Shown here: in pieces, positions 6,706-13,183 of the stretch
Layout: each line of letters begins with the position of its first letter
How positions within the stretch are numbered: position 1 is the stretch's first letter
Origin: an uncultured Lachnospiraceae bacterium
GTDB lineage: Bacteria; Bacillota; Clostridia; Lachnospirales; Lachnospiraceae
DNA: 16,913 bases
Assembly (NCBI GenBank): GCA_902797565.1
Contig: CADBTO010000352.1
Span: 1-16,913, forward strand
Direction: 5' to 3'
The notes under the pieces: generated by a model
What the model saw: the letters and a program-made list of their open reading frames with translations, nothing else
Told to the model about the DNA's origin: nothing
Databases searched by the model: none
Made by a program: the position numbers and the translations under genes

Positions 6706-6737
6706 AAACTTTTTTTATATTTCTTTAGAAAAAGTTT
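6706..6737. repeat. Inverted repeat between divergent kinase and mecA promoters
   Basis: AAACTTTTT (6706-6714) and AAAAAGTTT (6729-6737) form a perfect 9-bp inverted repeat with a 14-base gap. The 346-bp gap 6535-6880 otherwise holds the two divergent promoters, the mecA leader hairpin and AT-rich DNA, and no gene. The repeat could be an operator, but in such AT-rich sequence it may be chance. Confidence 0.35.
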
Positions 6738-6749
6738 ATAATTATCTCC

Positions 6750-6778
6750 TTTACATCAGACACAGACTGCAATATAAT
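6750..6778 (+). promoter_or_regulatory. Sigma-A promoter of mecA
   Basis: TTTACA (6750-6755), 17-bp spacer, consensus TATAAT (6773-6778). Predicted start is near 6785. A small inverted repeat AAGGG/CCCTT (6779-6783 with 6791-6795) straddles that start point and could be an operator. Confidence 0.75.
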
Positions 6779-6800
6779 AAGGGACAATAGCCCTTATAAT

Positions 6801-6822
6801 TGGGGAAGATTGCAATTCCCCA
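6801..6822 (+). promoter_or_regulatory. Hairpin in the mecA mRNA leader
   Basis: TGGGGAA (6801-6807) pairs perfectly with TTCCCCA (6816-6822), loop GATTGCAA. It lies about 16 bases into the predicted transcript and has no T run, so it is not a terminator. It may stabilise the message 5' end. The remaining leader up to 6880 shows no recognised riboswitch. Confidence 0.45.
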
Positions 6823-6880
6823 CAGACTCGATCATTACCTGTGCTGAATCAGATTATACAAGGAGGCAAGGGCAGGAAAT

Positions 6881-7648
6881 ATGAAAATTGAGAGGATTAA
6901 CGAAAACCAGATTCGATGCACGATCACACGGGAAGATCTGGAAAGCAGGCATATCCATATATCCGAACTGGCATACGGAACAGAAAAAGTCCGTTCCCTG
7001 TTCCAGGACATGCTGGGGTTTGCGTCCAACAAATTCGGATTCGACGCACAGGAAACCCCTTTGATGATAGAAGCCATTCCGATTTCCGCAGACTCCCTGG
7101 TTCTAATCGTGACAAAAATTCCCTATCCGGATGAACTGGATGCGCGGTTTTCTACATTTTCGGATATGGATGATGATTATTTTGATTTTTTCGATGACGA
7201 AGACTTTTTCTTTGACGACAGTGAAGTCGTTCCAGAACCGCTGGGTTCCGCACAGGACGTCCTGGATATCTACGAGCAGGTAACATCTCCCGCATCTGCC
7301 ACAGAAGGCGTCCCTTCCCCTCATATGGGATTAAGTGCAGATTCCGACATTTCGCATCTGACTCGAATCTTTTCATTTGATAATCTGGAAAGCGTCATTC
7401 GAGCAGCATCTGTCTTAAACAAGCGTTACACCGGTCCAGATTACCTGTACAAAGACCCGCACGGAAATTACCAGCTGATCCTTTCTATGGGAGAGCATAG
7501 CCCGCAGTTGTTCAACAAAGTGTGTAATGTACTTGCCGAATACGGTGCTTTACAGGAAATCCCAACAGGAATGGAGAATTATATTGATGAACACAGCAAG
7601 CTGATTTTCTATGACAACGCACTGGAAACACTGGCAGATTTCAAATGA
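6881..7648 (+). CDS. mecA: MecA-type adaptor protein for ClpC (negative regulator of competence family)
   Basis: A 255-residue cytoplasmic adaptor. The N-terminal domain (about 1-85) begins MKIERINENQIRCTITREDL, typical of MecA/YpbH, and would bind target proteins. A very acidic, Phe-rich linker (about 94-117, DDDYFDFFDDEDFFFDD) joins it to a C-terminal domain (about 160-255, FDNLESVIRAASVL to the end) that in MecA binds ClpC and activates its ATPase. Known role: feeding substrates such as ComK to ClpCP; targets in Clostridia are less clear. An AAGGAGG at 6860-6866 is 14 bases from the ATG and a weaker AGGA is closer. It is a single-gene unit with its own promoter and terminator. Annotation as the paralogue YpbH is possible. 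Confidence 0.88.
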   Translation: MKIERINENQIRCTITREDLESRHIHISELAYGTEKVRSLFQDMLGFASNKFGFDAQETPLMIEAIPISADSLVLIVTKIPYPDELDARFSTFSDMDDDYFDFFDDEDFFFDDSEVVPEPLGSAQDVLDIYEQVTSPASATEGVPSPHMGLSADSDISHLTRIFSFDNLESVIRAASVLNKRYTGPDYLYKDPHGNYQLILSMGEHSPQLFNKVCNVLAEYGALQEIPTGMENYIDEHSKLIFYDNALETLADFK

Positions 7649-7677
7649 TATGAAAAGAAAGGCGCTGCGATAGAAAA

Positions 7678-7717
7678 CCGGGCAGAAAGGTTCCCAACCT
7701 TCTGCCCGGCTTTTTTT
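7678..7717 (+). terminator. Strong rho-independent terminator after mecA, probably bidirectional
   Basis: CCGGGCAG plus AAGGTT pair with AACCTT plus CTGCCCGG (7678-7709) with one bulged A and a CCC loop, followed by seven T (7711-7717). In the minus direction the same stem is followed by TTTTCTAT, so it can also end the DUF1858 gene. A perfect palindrome, GTCCTGCGCAGGAC, follows at 7718-7731. Confidence 0.92.
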
Positions 7718-7749
7718 GTCCTGCGCAGGACATACGCCAAAACATCACG

Positions 7750-7962
7750 TTATGCCGCCATCAGGAAATCATTGATTTCATCCACCAGATCCTGAACATT
7801 GACGCCATGTACACTCGCCGCTTCCTCAAGCGTCTCCATCTGGGATGCCGGGCAGCCAATGCAGTGCATGCCGATCCCAAACAGAATCTCCGCCGTCTGC
7901 GGGTTGATGCTGATCAATTCGCTGATCATTGTATCCTTTGAAACCTGTTTTACTTGCTCCAT
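7750..7962 (-). CDS. DUF1858 domain protein with CxxC (hybrid-cluster-associated disulfide domain)
   Basis: A 70-residue protein made of one DUF1858 domain (the TIGR03980 family). Helix-rich sequence MISELISINPQTAEILFGIGMHCIGCPAS contains the diagnostic C-x-x-C (CIGC) at the start of a helix, followed by METLEEAASVHGVNVQDLVDEINDFL. Proteins of this family are believed to be small redox or metal-binding modules, often near hybrid-cluster proteins; the exact reaction is unknown. I chose the ATG at 7962 because GGAGG lies 10 bases upstream and the family starts here; an ATG at 8025 has no ribosome site and overlaps the promoter. It is divergent from the ferredoxin gene, which fits a shared redox setting. 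Confidence 0.88.
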   Translation of the reverse strand: MEQVKQVSKDTMISELISINPQTAEILFGIGMHCIGCPASQMETLEEAASVHGVNVQDLVDEINDFLMAA

Positions 7963-7996
7963 TTCGAATATTCCTCCCTTTCTCTTGAATACCCCT

Positions 7997-8025
7997 AGTA
8001 TACCCAGATTTTTCTGTTCCTGCAA
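7997..8025 (-). promoter_or_regulatory. Sigma-A promoter of the DUF1858 gene
   Basis: Minus strand TTGCAG (8025-8020), 17-bp spacer, TATACT (8002-7997). Predicted start is about 27 bases before the ATG at 7962, giving a short leader that is mostly ribosome site. Confidence 0.7.
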
Positions 8026-8067
8026 GCAATTTTCTCACTTTGCCCTTTATTGTTTTGAAATAAAAAC

Positions 8068-8096
8068 TTGTATTTGACACATAGTTACGCTAGAAT
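8068..8096 (+). promoter_or_regulatory. Candidate promoter of the ferredoxin gene
   Basis: TTGTAT (8068-8073), 17-bp spacer, TAGAAT (8091-8096), predicted start near 8103. A perfect TTGACA sits at 8074-8079, but no acceptable -10 is found 16 to 18 bp after it (TAATGA or AATGAA), so I prefer the first reading. Either places the start beside the interleaved inverted repeats at 8101-8137. Confidence 0.5.
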
Positions 8097-8100
8097 AATG

Positions 8101-8137
8101 AAAACTGATTTTGAATGGTAGCCAGTTTTTACCATTC
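8101..8137 (+). promoter_or_regulatory. Interleaved inverted repeats at the ferredoxin transcription start
   Basis: AAAACTG (8101-8107) is complementary to CAGTTTT (8123-8129), and GAATGGTA (8113-8120) to TACCATTC (8130-8137). The two pairings interleave with no linker between 8129 and 8130, so in RNA they would be mutually exclusive alternatives rather than a pseudoknot; in DNA they could be an operator. The rest of the leader (8138-8217) has a short open frame (8168-8191) without a ribosome site and no clear terminator. Confidence 0.45.
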
Positions 8138-8217
8138 CATGGTCTGCTTCCTGCTTGTCTACAATCGGATGCGGATTATGGGAGTTCTGTAACACGGTTT
8201 TGAGAAGGAGGTTTATT

Positions 8218-8388
8218 ATGGCATATGTTATTTCTGACGCTTGTGTGAGCTGTGGAACTTGTGAATCCCAGTGCCCAGTAAGTGCAATTTCTGCTGGGGA
8301 TACTCAGTATAATATCGACGCAGATACCTGCATTTCCTGCGGTTCCTGCGCAGGCGCTTGCCCGACTGGCGCAATCAGCGAAGGTTAA
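8218..8388 (+). CDS. 2[4Fe-4S] ferredoxin (clostridial type)
   Basis: A 56-residue electron carrier with two C-x2-C-x2-C-x3-C-P motifs: C9, C12, C15, C19 (CVSCGTCESQCP) and C38, C41, C44, C48 (CISCGSCAGACP). Each half holds one 4Fe-4S cluster, and length and internal duplication match clostridial 8Fe-8S ferredoxins, which carry low-potential electrons for enzymes such as pyruvate:ferredoxin oxidoreductase and hydrogenase. The ATG at 8218 has AAGGAGG 6 bases upstream; an in-frame ATG at 8155 has none and would add a non-homologous tail. Single-gene unit with its own long leader (about 115 bases) and a terminator at 8457. Which enzyme it serves cannot be told from this window. Confidence 0.97.
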   Translation: MAYVISDACVSCGTCESQCPVSAISAGDTQYNIDADTCISCGSCAGACPTGAISEG

Positions 8389-8456
8389 TTCCGGTATCAC
8401 TAGGCAGAGCAGATCGTAATCTTTACTGCCTGTTCGGAAGCAACAATTTGAAATAG

Positions 8457-8486
8457 AAAGGAGTTCCACTGCGGAACTCCTTTTTT
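8457..8486 (+). terminator. Rho-independent terminator after the ferredoxin gene
   Basis: GGAGTTCC (8460-8467) pairs with GGAACTCC (8473-8480), loop ACTGC, extended by AAA/TTT, then six T (8481-8486). It closes the ferredoxin transcript 70 bases past the stop. No clear promoter is visible between it and the peptidase gene, so it might alternatively attenuate read-through into that gene. Confidence 0.88.
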
Positions 8487-8493
8487 CATGCGA

Positions 8494-8574
8494 CGGGGTT
8501 GTGCAGAGAAAGTTCCCGGCAAAAACGGGCGCACCCCGCGCGGCGAGCAGGGTGGATTTGCATTTCCCTGCTCG
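8494..8574 (+). promoter_or_regulatory. GC-rich structured region upstream of the peptidase gene
   Basis: An outer stem GGG-TT-GTGC (8496-8504) with GCACCCC (8531-8537) encloses CCCG/CGGG (8515-8518 with 8526-8529). It is followed by a perfect 9-bp hairpin CGAGCAGGG/CCCTGCTCG (8544-8552 with 8566-8574). There is no T run, and no riboswitch class I know matches. A TATAAT at 8598-8603 is too close to the ATG and has no good -35. The true promoter of the peptidase gene is not identified. Confidence 0.4.
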
Positions 8575-8607
8575 ATTCGCAGAGATGCCGAAAGGAATAT
8601 AATAGCT

Positions 8608-11319
8608 ATGAAAACAATTTTCTCCCATCTCCCCCGCCTCTCCATCAATCTTTGCCTGATACTGCTCCTTGGCTTCCTTCCTGCAAATAACACCTGTACG
8701 GTTTCCCTGATCGCAGCAGCTGCTGACAGCAACTCAGCAGACAACAAACACCTCCCGGATCCGGATGCAGATCTTCCATCAAGATTTGATCTGCGGGACT
8801 ATGGCGTCGTTACACCCGTAAAACGCCAGTCCCCCTTCGCTTCCTGCTGGGCCTTTGCCGCTATGGGTGCTTCAGAAACCAGCATCCTTTCCAAACAAAA
8901 ATTCAGAAAATCCGACGTATCGGATCCTATCATTTTTTCCAATCCGAACGCCTTAGATTTCTCAGAAAAACAGCTGCTCTGGTTTGCTTACCATCCATTG
9001 GAGGAAGACTGCCCATATCCCTCCCAAGCCACAGAGGGACAGTACGCTCCTACAGAAGGCATCAGTCTGGGTACAGAAAGTGATCTGATCCGGCTTGACG
9101 GAGAAAATGCCGTCTATGGCTATGGAAACTACTCCTATACCCCGATCAGCCTGCTTGCATCCGGTGTAGGCCCCAGCGTGGAGCACGGTGTCCTTTCTTA
9201 TCTGGCTTCAGACGGTACACGTTCGAAAAACAGCGACTGGTCCCTTCCGCAGAATCTCCGATTCACCCAGGATGCCGCGCTTTCAGAAGCAAACATTCTT
9301 CCATCTCCTGCAGAAATCGACCTTTCGGATTTCCATTATCATTATAATCCGGAGGGAACCGCTGCGATCAAACGCGAATTGCTGGCAGGAAAAGGGGTGT
9401 CAATCAGTCTCTACGGTGACGACGCAGATCCTTCGACCCCTTCACCCACAGGAAAAACCTATCTCAATGCCAGCGGAGAGGGCGCTCCCTGGGCACAATA
9501 TGTGTTCGAAGGGCGGGCACAAGGCATTGAATCGAACCACCAGGCAGTCATCATCGGTTGGGACGACCAGTACGAAACACGTAATTTCTTTCTTGATGGC
9601 AGCCACCCCAGTCCACCTGCACCCGGCGCATGGATCGTAAAAAACAGCTGGGGGAGCAAGAGCGGGAATGCAGAAGACCAATCCGACTGGGGTGTTCCGG
9701 ACGAAGATGGACAGGCAACCGGGTATTATTATGTGTCCTTTTATGACCATACACTTACCACACCCGTGTCCTATGACTATATACTCTCCGATCAATCAGA
9801 TTCTTCAAAAATTCATCAGTATGATCTCATGCCTGCAAGCGAAATCTACTGTAATGAAACAGACCGCCCCTGTACGATGGCAAACGTGTTCCAAACCACA
9901 GAACGCGAGGAAATCTATGATATTGGCTTTTTAACGTACAACGAGGAATGCCAGGTCCAGCTTTCCATCTATCTGCTTAACGAAAACCCGGAAAATCCTA
10001 CAGATGGTATGCTTCTTGATTCCATCCAATATACCGCCCGGTATGGAGGATACCACCGAGTACCATTACACCAGGGCATCATTTTGGAAGCAGGCAGTAC
10101 ATTCTCGATTCTTTCATCACAAACCTATACAACAAAGGAACTGCGCAGAAGTTATGAGACCTGCGCTGCGATCGCCTGCAGCAAGGACGCCTACGAAAAC
10201 CACCAGAGTGCGTTCCGCACAGCTTCCTACGGGATTGCAGTCGTAAATCCCGGAGAAAGTTTTCTATATTCAACGGCGAGCGGCTGGGAAGACTGGAGCG
10301 TGCATATCCAAAACCTGCAGGCATCCGGAAGTCTCATGCGATTTTATTCGATCGACAACTTTTGTATCAAGGCGTTCTCACGTCCTGCTGATGCAGGTCA
10401 GACAACCAGCCTGACTGAACCGTCAAGTACTTCGGATGCACAGCTTCCCGTCCCGGAGATCTCCTCGATCCATCCCGGTACAAATACCGCCACAGTACAC
10501 TGGAACTGTACATCTACCGAGATTGACGGATGCGAGATTGCCCTGTCCAAAACGCGGTATATGGACGAATGCAGTTTCTTTTCCGTATTCGGAAACAAAG
10601 CAAAACAGCTGGAATTGACCGGGCTCTCAGCTGTTTCTCCGTATTTTCTGACAATCCGGAGTTTTTCAATCCAGAACGGAAAACGAATCTATTCCAAAGC
10701 GTCTGTCAAATATGGTTTTTTCACAGAAGGAGCCGCTGAAGCTGTCCAGCTGACAAACAGCGGTATACAAGCCGGAACCAGCAGCATTCACTGCAGCTGG
10801 ACGAAAAGCAGTCTTGCCACCGCTTATCTGCTCCAATATCATGGTTCCGGAAAATCGAAGAAAATGAATTTTCAGAAGAATACAACCTCCGCCACCATCA
10901 GCGGACTGAGACCCGGCACCACCTATACCATCAAAGTATACGCGCTTCGAAACTCCGGTGCAAAACATGCCAAGACTTACCGTTCCAAAGCCTCGAATAC
11001 CCTCAAAATCCGAACAGCTTCCTCCATGCCTGCTCCGCCGAAGTCGCTGGTCCTGCAGGGCAGCAATCGCTGCATCATTGTCAAATGGTCAAAATCAAAA
11101 AATACGAAATCATATGAGATTTCGTATTCTACCAGCAAAGATCTTTCCGGCTATACCGGATCCATCCTCTCCGATTCCAAAACCCGGATGGATGCTATCA
11201 CCGGGCTATCTGCAGGAACCACCTATTACATTCGTATGCGATGCATCCGGTTTAACAAAAAACAGACGATTATGTATTACGGAAAATGGGGAAAAACAAA
11301 GAAAGCCACTGTAAAATGA
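8608..11319 (+). CDS. Secreted papain-family (C1A) cysteine peptidase with lectin-like and fibronectin III-like domains
   Basis: A 903-residue exported protein. An N-terminal signal segment (about 10-38, LSINLCLILLLGFLP) precedes a C1A domain (about 56-385): oxyanion Gln74, nucleophile Cys80 (SPFASCWAFAA), His311 (NHQAVIIGW) and Asn346 (WIVKNSWGS) are all present, so the enzyme should be active. A beta-rich region (about 390-595) resembles the lectin-like domain that often follows C1A in clostridial proteins. Three Fn3-like repeats start near 611, 711 and 808 (the last two with SGLRPGTTYTIKVYA and TGLSAGTTYYIRMRC). There is no LPXTG, SLH or C-terminal membrane segment, so it may be released or held by the Fn3 region. 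I chose the ATG at 8608 because the signal peptide begins there and AAAGGA lies upstream. It likely degrades host or dietary protein, or surface proteins; the substrate is unknown. Convergent with dnaB, 11 bases apart. Confidence 0.92.
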   Translation: MKTIFSHLPRLSINLCLILLLGFLPANNTCTVSLIAAAADSNSADNKHLPDPDADLPSRFDLRDYGVVTPVKRQSPFASCWAFAAMGASETSILSKQKFRKSDVSDPIIFSNPNALDFSEKQLLWFAYHPLEEDCPYPSQATEGQYAPTEGISLGTESDLIRLDGENAVYGYGNYSYTPISLLASGVGPSVEHGVLSYLASDGTRSKNSDWSLPQNLRFTQDAALSEANILPSPAEIDLSDFHYHYNPEGTAAIKRELLAGKGVSISLYGDDADPSTPSPTGKTYLNASGEGAPWAQYVFEGRAQGIESNHQAVIIGWDDQYETRNFFLDGSHPSPPAPGAWIVKNSWGSKSGNAEDQSDWGVPDEDGQATGYYYVSFYDHTLTTPVSYDYILSDQSDSSKIHQYDLMPASEIYCNETDRPCTMANVFQTTEREEIYDIGFLTYNEECQVQLSIYLLNENPENPTDGMLLDSIQYTARYGGYHRVPLHQGIILEAGSTFSILSSQTYTTKELRRSYETCAAIACSKDAYENHQSAFRTASYGIAVVNPGESFLYSTASGWEDWSVHIQNLQASGSLMRFYSIDNFCIKAFSRPADAGQTTSLTEPSSTSDAQLPVPEISSIHPGTNTATVHWNCTSTEIDGCEIALSKTRYMDECSFFSVFGNKAKQLELTGLSAVSPYFLTIRSFSIQNGKRIYSKASVKYGFFTEGAAEAVQLTNSGIQAGTSSIHCSWTKSSLATAYLLQYHGSGKSKKMNFQKNTTSATISGLRPGTTYTIKVYALRNSGAKHAKTYRSKASNTLKIRTASSMPAPPKSLVLQGSNRCIIVKWSKSKNTKSYEISYSTSKDLSGYTGSILSDSKTRMDAITGLSAGTTYYIRMRCIRFNKKQTIMYYGKWGKTKKATVK

Positions 11320-11330
11320 CCGAACCATCT

Positions 11331-12734
11331 TCACCCTTCCCGCCCTTGCCGCTCCAGATTTCCAAACATCGTGTACTCCGGCAGCCATGCCAGGTTCACG
11401 GTTCCAACAGGTCCATTTCTTTGTTTGGCGATAATAATTTCCGAAATATTCTTCTTTTCGGTATCCTTATTGTAATAATCATCCCGATAGATGAACATTA
11501 CAACGTCCGCATCCTGCTCGATTGCTCCGGAATCTCGAAGATCAGAGAGCATCGGGCGCTTGTCGTCCCGCTGTTCCACGCCACGATTAAGCTGGGACAG
11601 CGCCACGACCGGGACATTCATCTCTCTGGCAATCGCTTTCAGAGATCTCGAAATATCCGATATCTCCTGCTGCCGGGATCGCTGCATGGATCCACCGCCC
11701 ACCGTCATCAACTGCAAGTAGTCGATAATCACCATGGACAGCCCCTGGTCCTGCTTGTATTTCCTGCACTTGCTGCGCAGCTCAGACACCGAAATTGACG
11801 GTGTATCGTCAATAATCAGTTTCGACTGCCCGATGATCCCGGCGCCCTCGATCAGTTTTTCCCATTCATAATCCGCCAGATTCCCCGTCCGGAGTTTCTG
11901 GGCATCCAGGCGGGATTCCAACGAAAACAGCCGGTTCACCAACTGCTCCTTGCTCATTTCGAGCGAAAAGACTGCCACGCACAGGTTCTTCCGAAACGCC
12001 ACATATTGAGCAATATTCAACGCAAAGGCCGTTTTCCCCATCGAAGGTCTTGCCGCAATCAGCACAAGATCCGAAGGCTGCAAGCCAGCTGTCTGGTAAT
12101 CCAGATCGATAAAGCCCGTAGGCACGCCTGTCACATTGCCGGTCTGCCGCGATGCCTGCTCGATCTTGCTCAAAGCATTCCGGACAATCGTGCGGATTGG
12201 CACCATATCTCCCACGCCCCGCTTTTGCAATAGCGCAAGAAACTGAGATTCCGTCATATCCAGAACATCATCAACCGCCATCTCCCCCTTGAAACAAGCC
12301 TCAGAAATCTCCCGATTGACCTTCACAATCCTGCGGAGCAATGCCTTATCCGATACGATTTTTGCATAATTCCGTATATTCACTGTCACCGGCACTTTGT
12401 CCATCAGCATCGCCAGATAACCCGGCTCTGTATATTCTGCAGGAAGACCGCTGGCGCGGAACTTCTCCAGGATGACAATGATATCCATATCCGCTGCATC
12501 ATTTGCCATTCCGGCCAGGACTTCAAACATCTTCGCCAGATAGGGGACATAAAAATCTTCCTTCTGAAGCATTTCAGCGGCGATCAGTGCCGCATCCCGA
12601 TCCTGGAGCATCGCACCGATGACCGCCTGTTCCGCCTCGGCAGAATACGGCATCTGCCGGACGGCATCCGCATTCCCGCTTCTGCCATCCTGTCCAGATG
12701 CCGCATTCCCAAAATCCATATTCGTATCCGCCAT
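11331..12734 (-). CDS. dnaB: Replicative DNA helicase DnaB
   Basis: A 467-residue hexameric helicase that unwinds DNA at the replication fork (called DnaC in B. subtilis). The N-terminal DnaB domain (about 30-130, PYSAEAEQAVIGAML) is followed by a RecA-like motor: Walker A ARPSMGKTAFAL with K234, Walker B MVIIDYLQLM, and QEISDISRSLKAIA, QLNRGVEQR and LRDSGAIEQDADVV motifs. No intein is present. The ATG at 12734 shares one base with the rplI stop (TGATG), so translation is coupled; a TTG immediately before is also possible. It is the last gene of the gdpP-rplI-dnaB operon, a classic Firmicutes arrangement. No terminator is visible in the 11 bases before the convergent peptidase gene. Confidence 0.97.
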   Translation of the reverse strand: MADTNMDFGNAASGQDGRSGNADAVRQMPYSAEAEQAVIGAMLQDRDAALIAAEMLQKEDFYVPYLAKMFEVLAGMANDAADMDIIVILEKFRASGLPAEYTEPGYLAMLMDKVPVTVNIRNYAKIVSDKALLRRIVKVNREISEACFKGEMAVDDVLDMTESQFLALLQKRGVGDMVPIRTIVRNALSKIEQASRQTGNVTGVPTGFIDLDYQTAGLQPSDLVLIAARPSMGKTAFALNIAQYVAFRKNLCVAVFSLEMSKEQLVNRLFSLESRLDAQKLRTGNLADYEWEKLIEGAGIIGQSKLIIDDTPSISVSELRSKCRKYKQDQGLSMVIIDYLQLMTVGGGSMQRSRQQEISDISRSLKAIAREMNVPVVALSQLNRGVEQRDDKRPMLSDLRDSGAIEQDADVVMFIYRDDYYNKDTEKKNISEIIIAKQRNGPVGTVNLAWLPEYTMFGNLERQGREG

Positions 12735-13183
12735 CAATCCATCGCCCCAACGTGTACCCGCAGTGTCGCCGATACCTGCGCATGCAGCTTGACCTTGACC
12801 TCCGTCGTCCCCAGAGTCCGGATTGGCTCCTCAAGGACAATCTTCTTCTTGTCCAGCTTCTGTCCGTACTGCTTCTCCACAGATTCCGCAATTTCTTTCG
12901 AAGACACAGAACCAAACACCCGGTCTCCTTCGCCGGTCCGGATCTTCGTTTCTACCACCCACTCCTTCATATCTTCTGCCATCTTCTGTGCAGCTGCAAG
13001 GTTTTCTGCCGCAATCCGCTCTGCATTCTTGTTCTGGAGTTTGAGGTTGTTCAGGTTTGCCGGTGTTGCTTCAAGCCCCTTCTTCTTCCGAAGCAGCACA
13101 TTCCGGGCATAGCCGTCCGCCACTTCCACGACATCCCCCTTCTTTCCATGGGGCTTTACATCTTCCAATAAAATCACTTTCAT
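12734..13183 (-). CDS. rplI: 50S ribosomal protein L9
   Basis: A 149-residue ribosomal protein that binds 23S rRNA at the base of the L1 stalk and limits frameshifting and mRNA slippage. The N-terminal domain [34 protein letters not shown] is the L9 signature; a long charged helix (about 40-75) connects to the C-terminal domain ending LRVHVGAMD. Length equals the family norm. AAAGGAG lies 10 bases before the ATG, within the end of gdpP, and the two genes overlap by 4 bases (ATGA). Placed between gdpP and dnaB as in Bacillus. Confidence 0.98.
   Translation of the reverse strand: MKVILLEDVKPHGKKGDVVEVADGYARNVLLRKKKGLEATPANLNNLKLQNKNAERIAAENLAAAQKMAEDMKEWVVETKIRTGEGDRVFGSVSSKEIAESVEKQYGQKLDKKKIVLEEPIRTLGTTEVKVKLHAQVSATLRVHVGAMD

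Noticed and set aside
8074..8101. Perfect TTGACA as the ferredoxin -35
   Set aside because: No -10 resembling TATAAT at 16-18 bp; TTGTAT with TAGAAT at 17 bp is the better pair, although this is not certain.
8155..8217. Upstream ATG extension of the ferredoxin
   Set aside because: No ribosome site; the AAGGAGG sits 6 bases before the ATG at 8218, where clostridial ferredoxins begin.
8494..8574. A known riboswitch upstream of the peptidase
   Set aside because: None of the conserved core sequences of the classes I can recall is present; it is kept only as an unexplained structure.
8488..8607. 40-residue N-terminal extension of the peptidase
   Set aside because: It would put a charged, Arg-rich stretch before the signal peptide and is encoded by the structured GC-rich region; the start lies against the ferredoxin terminator.
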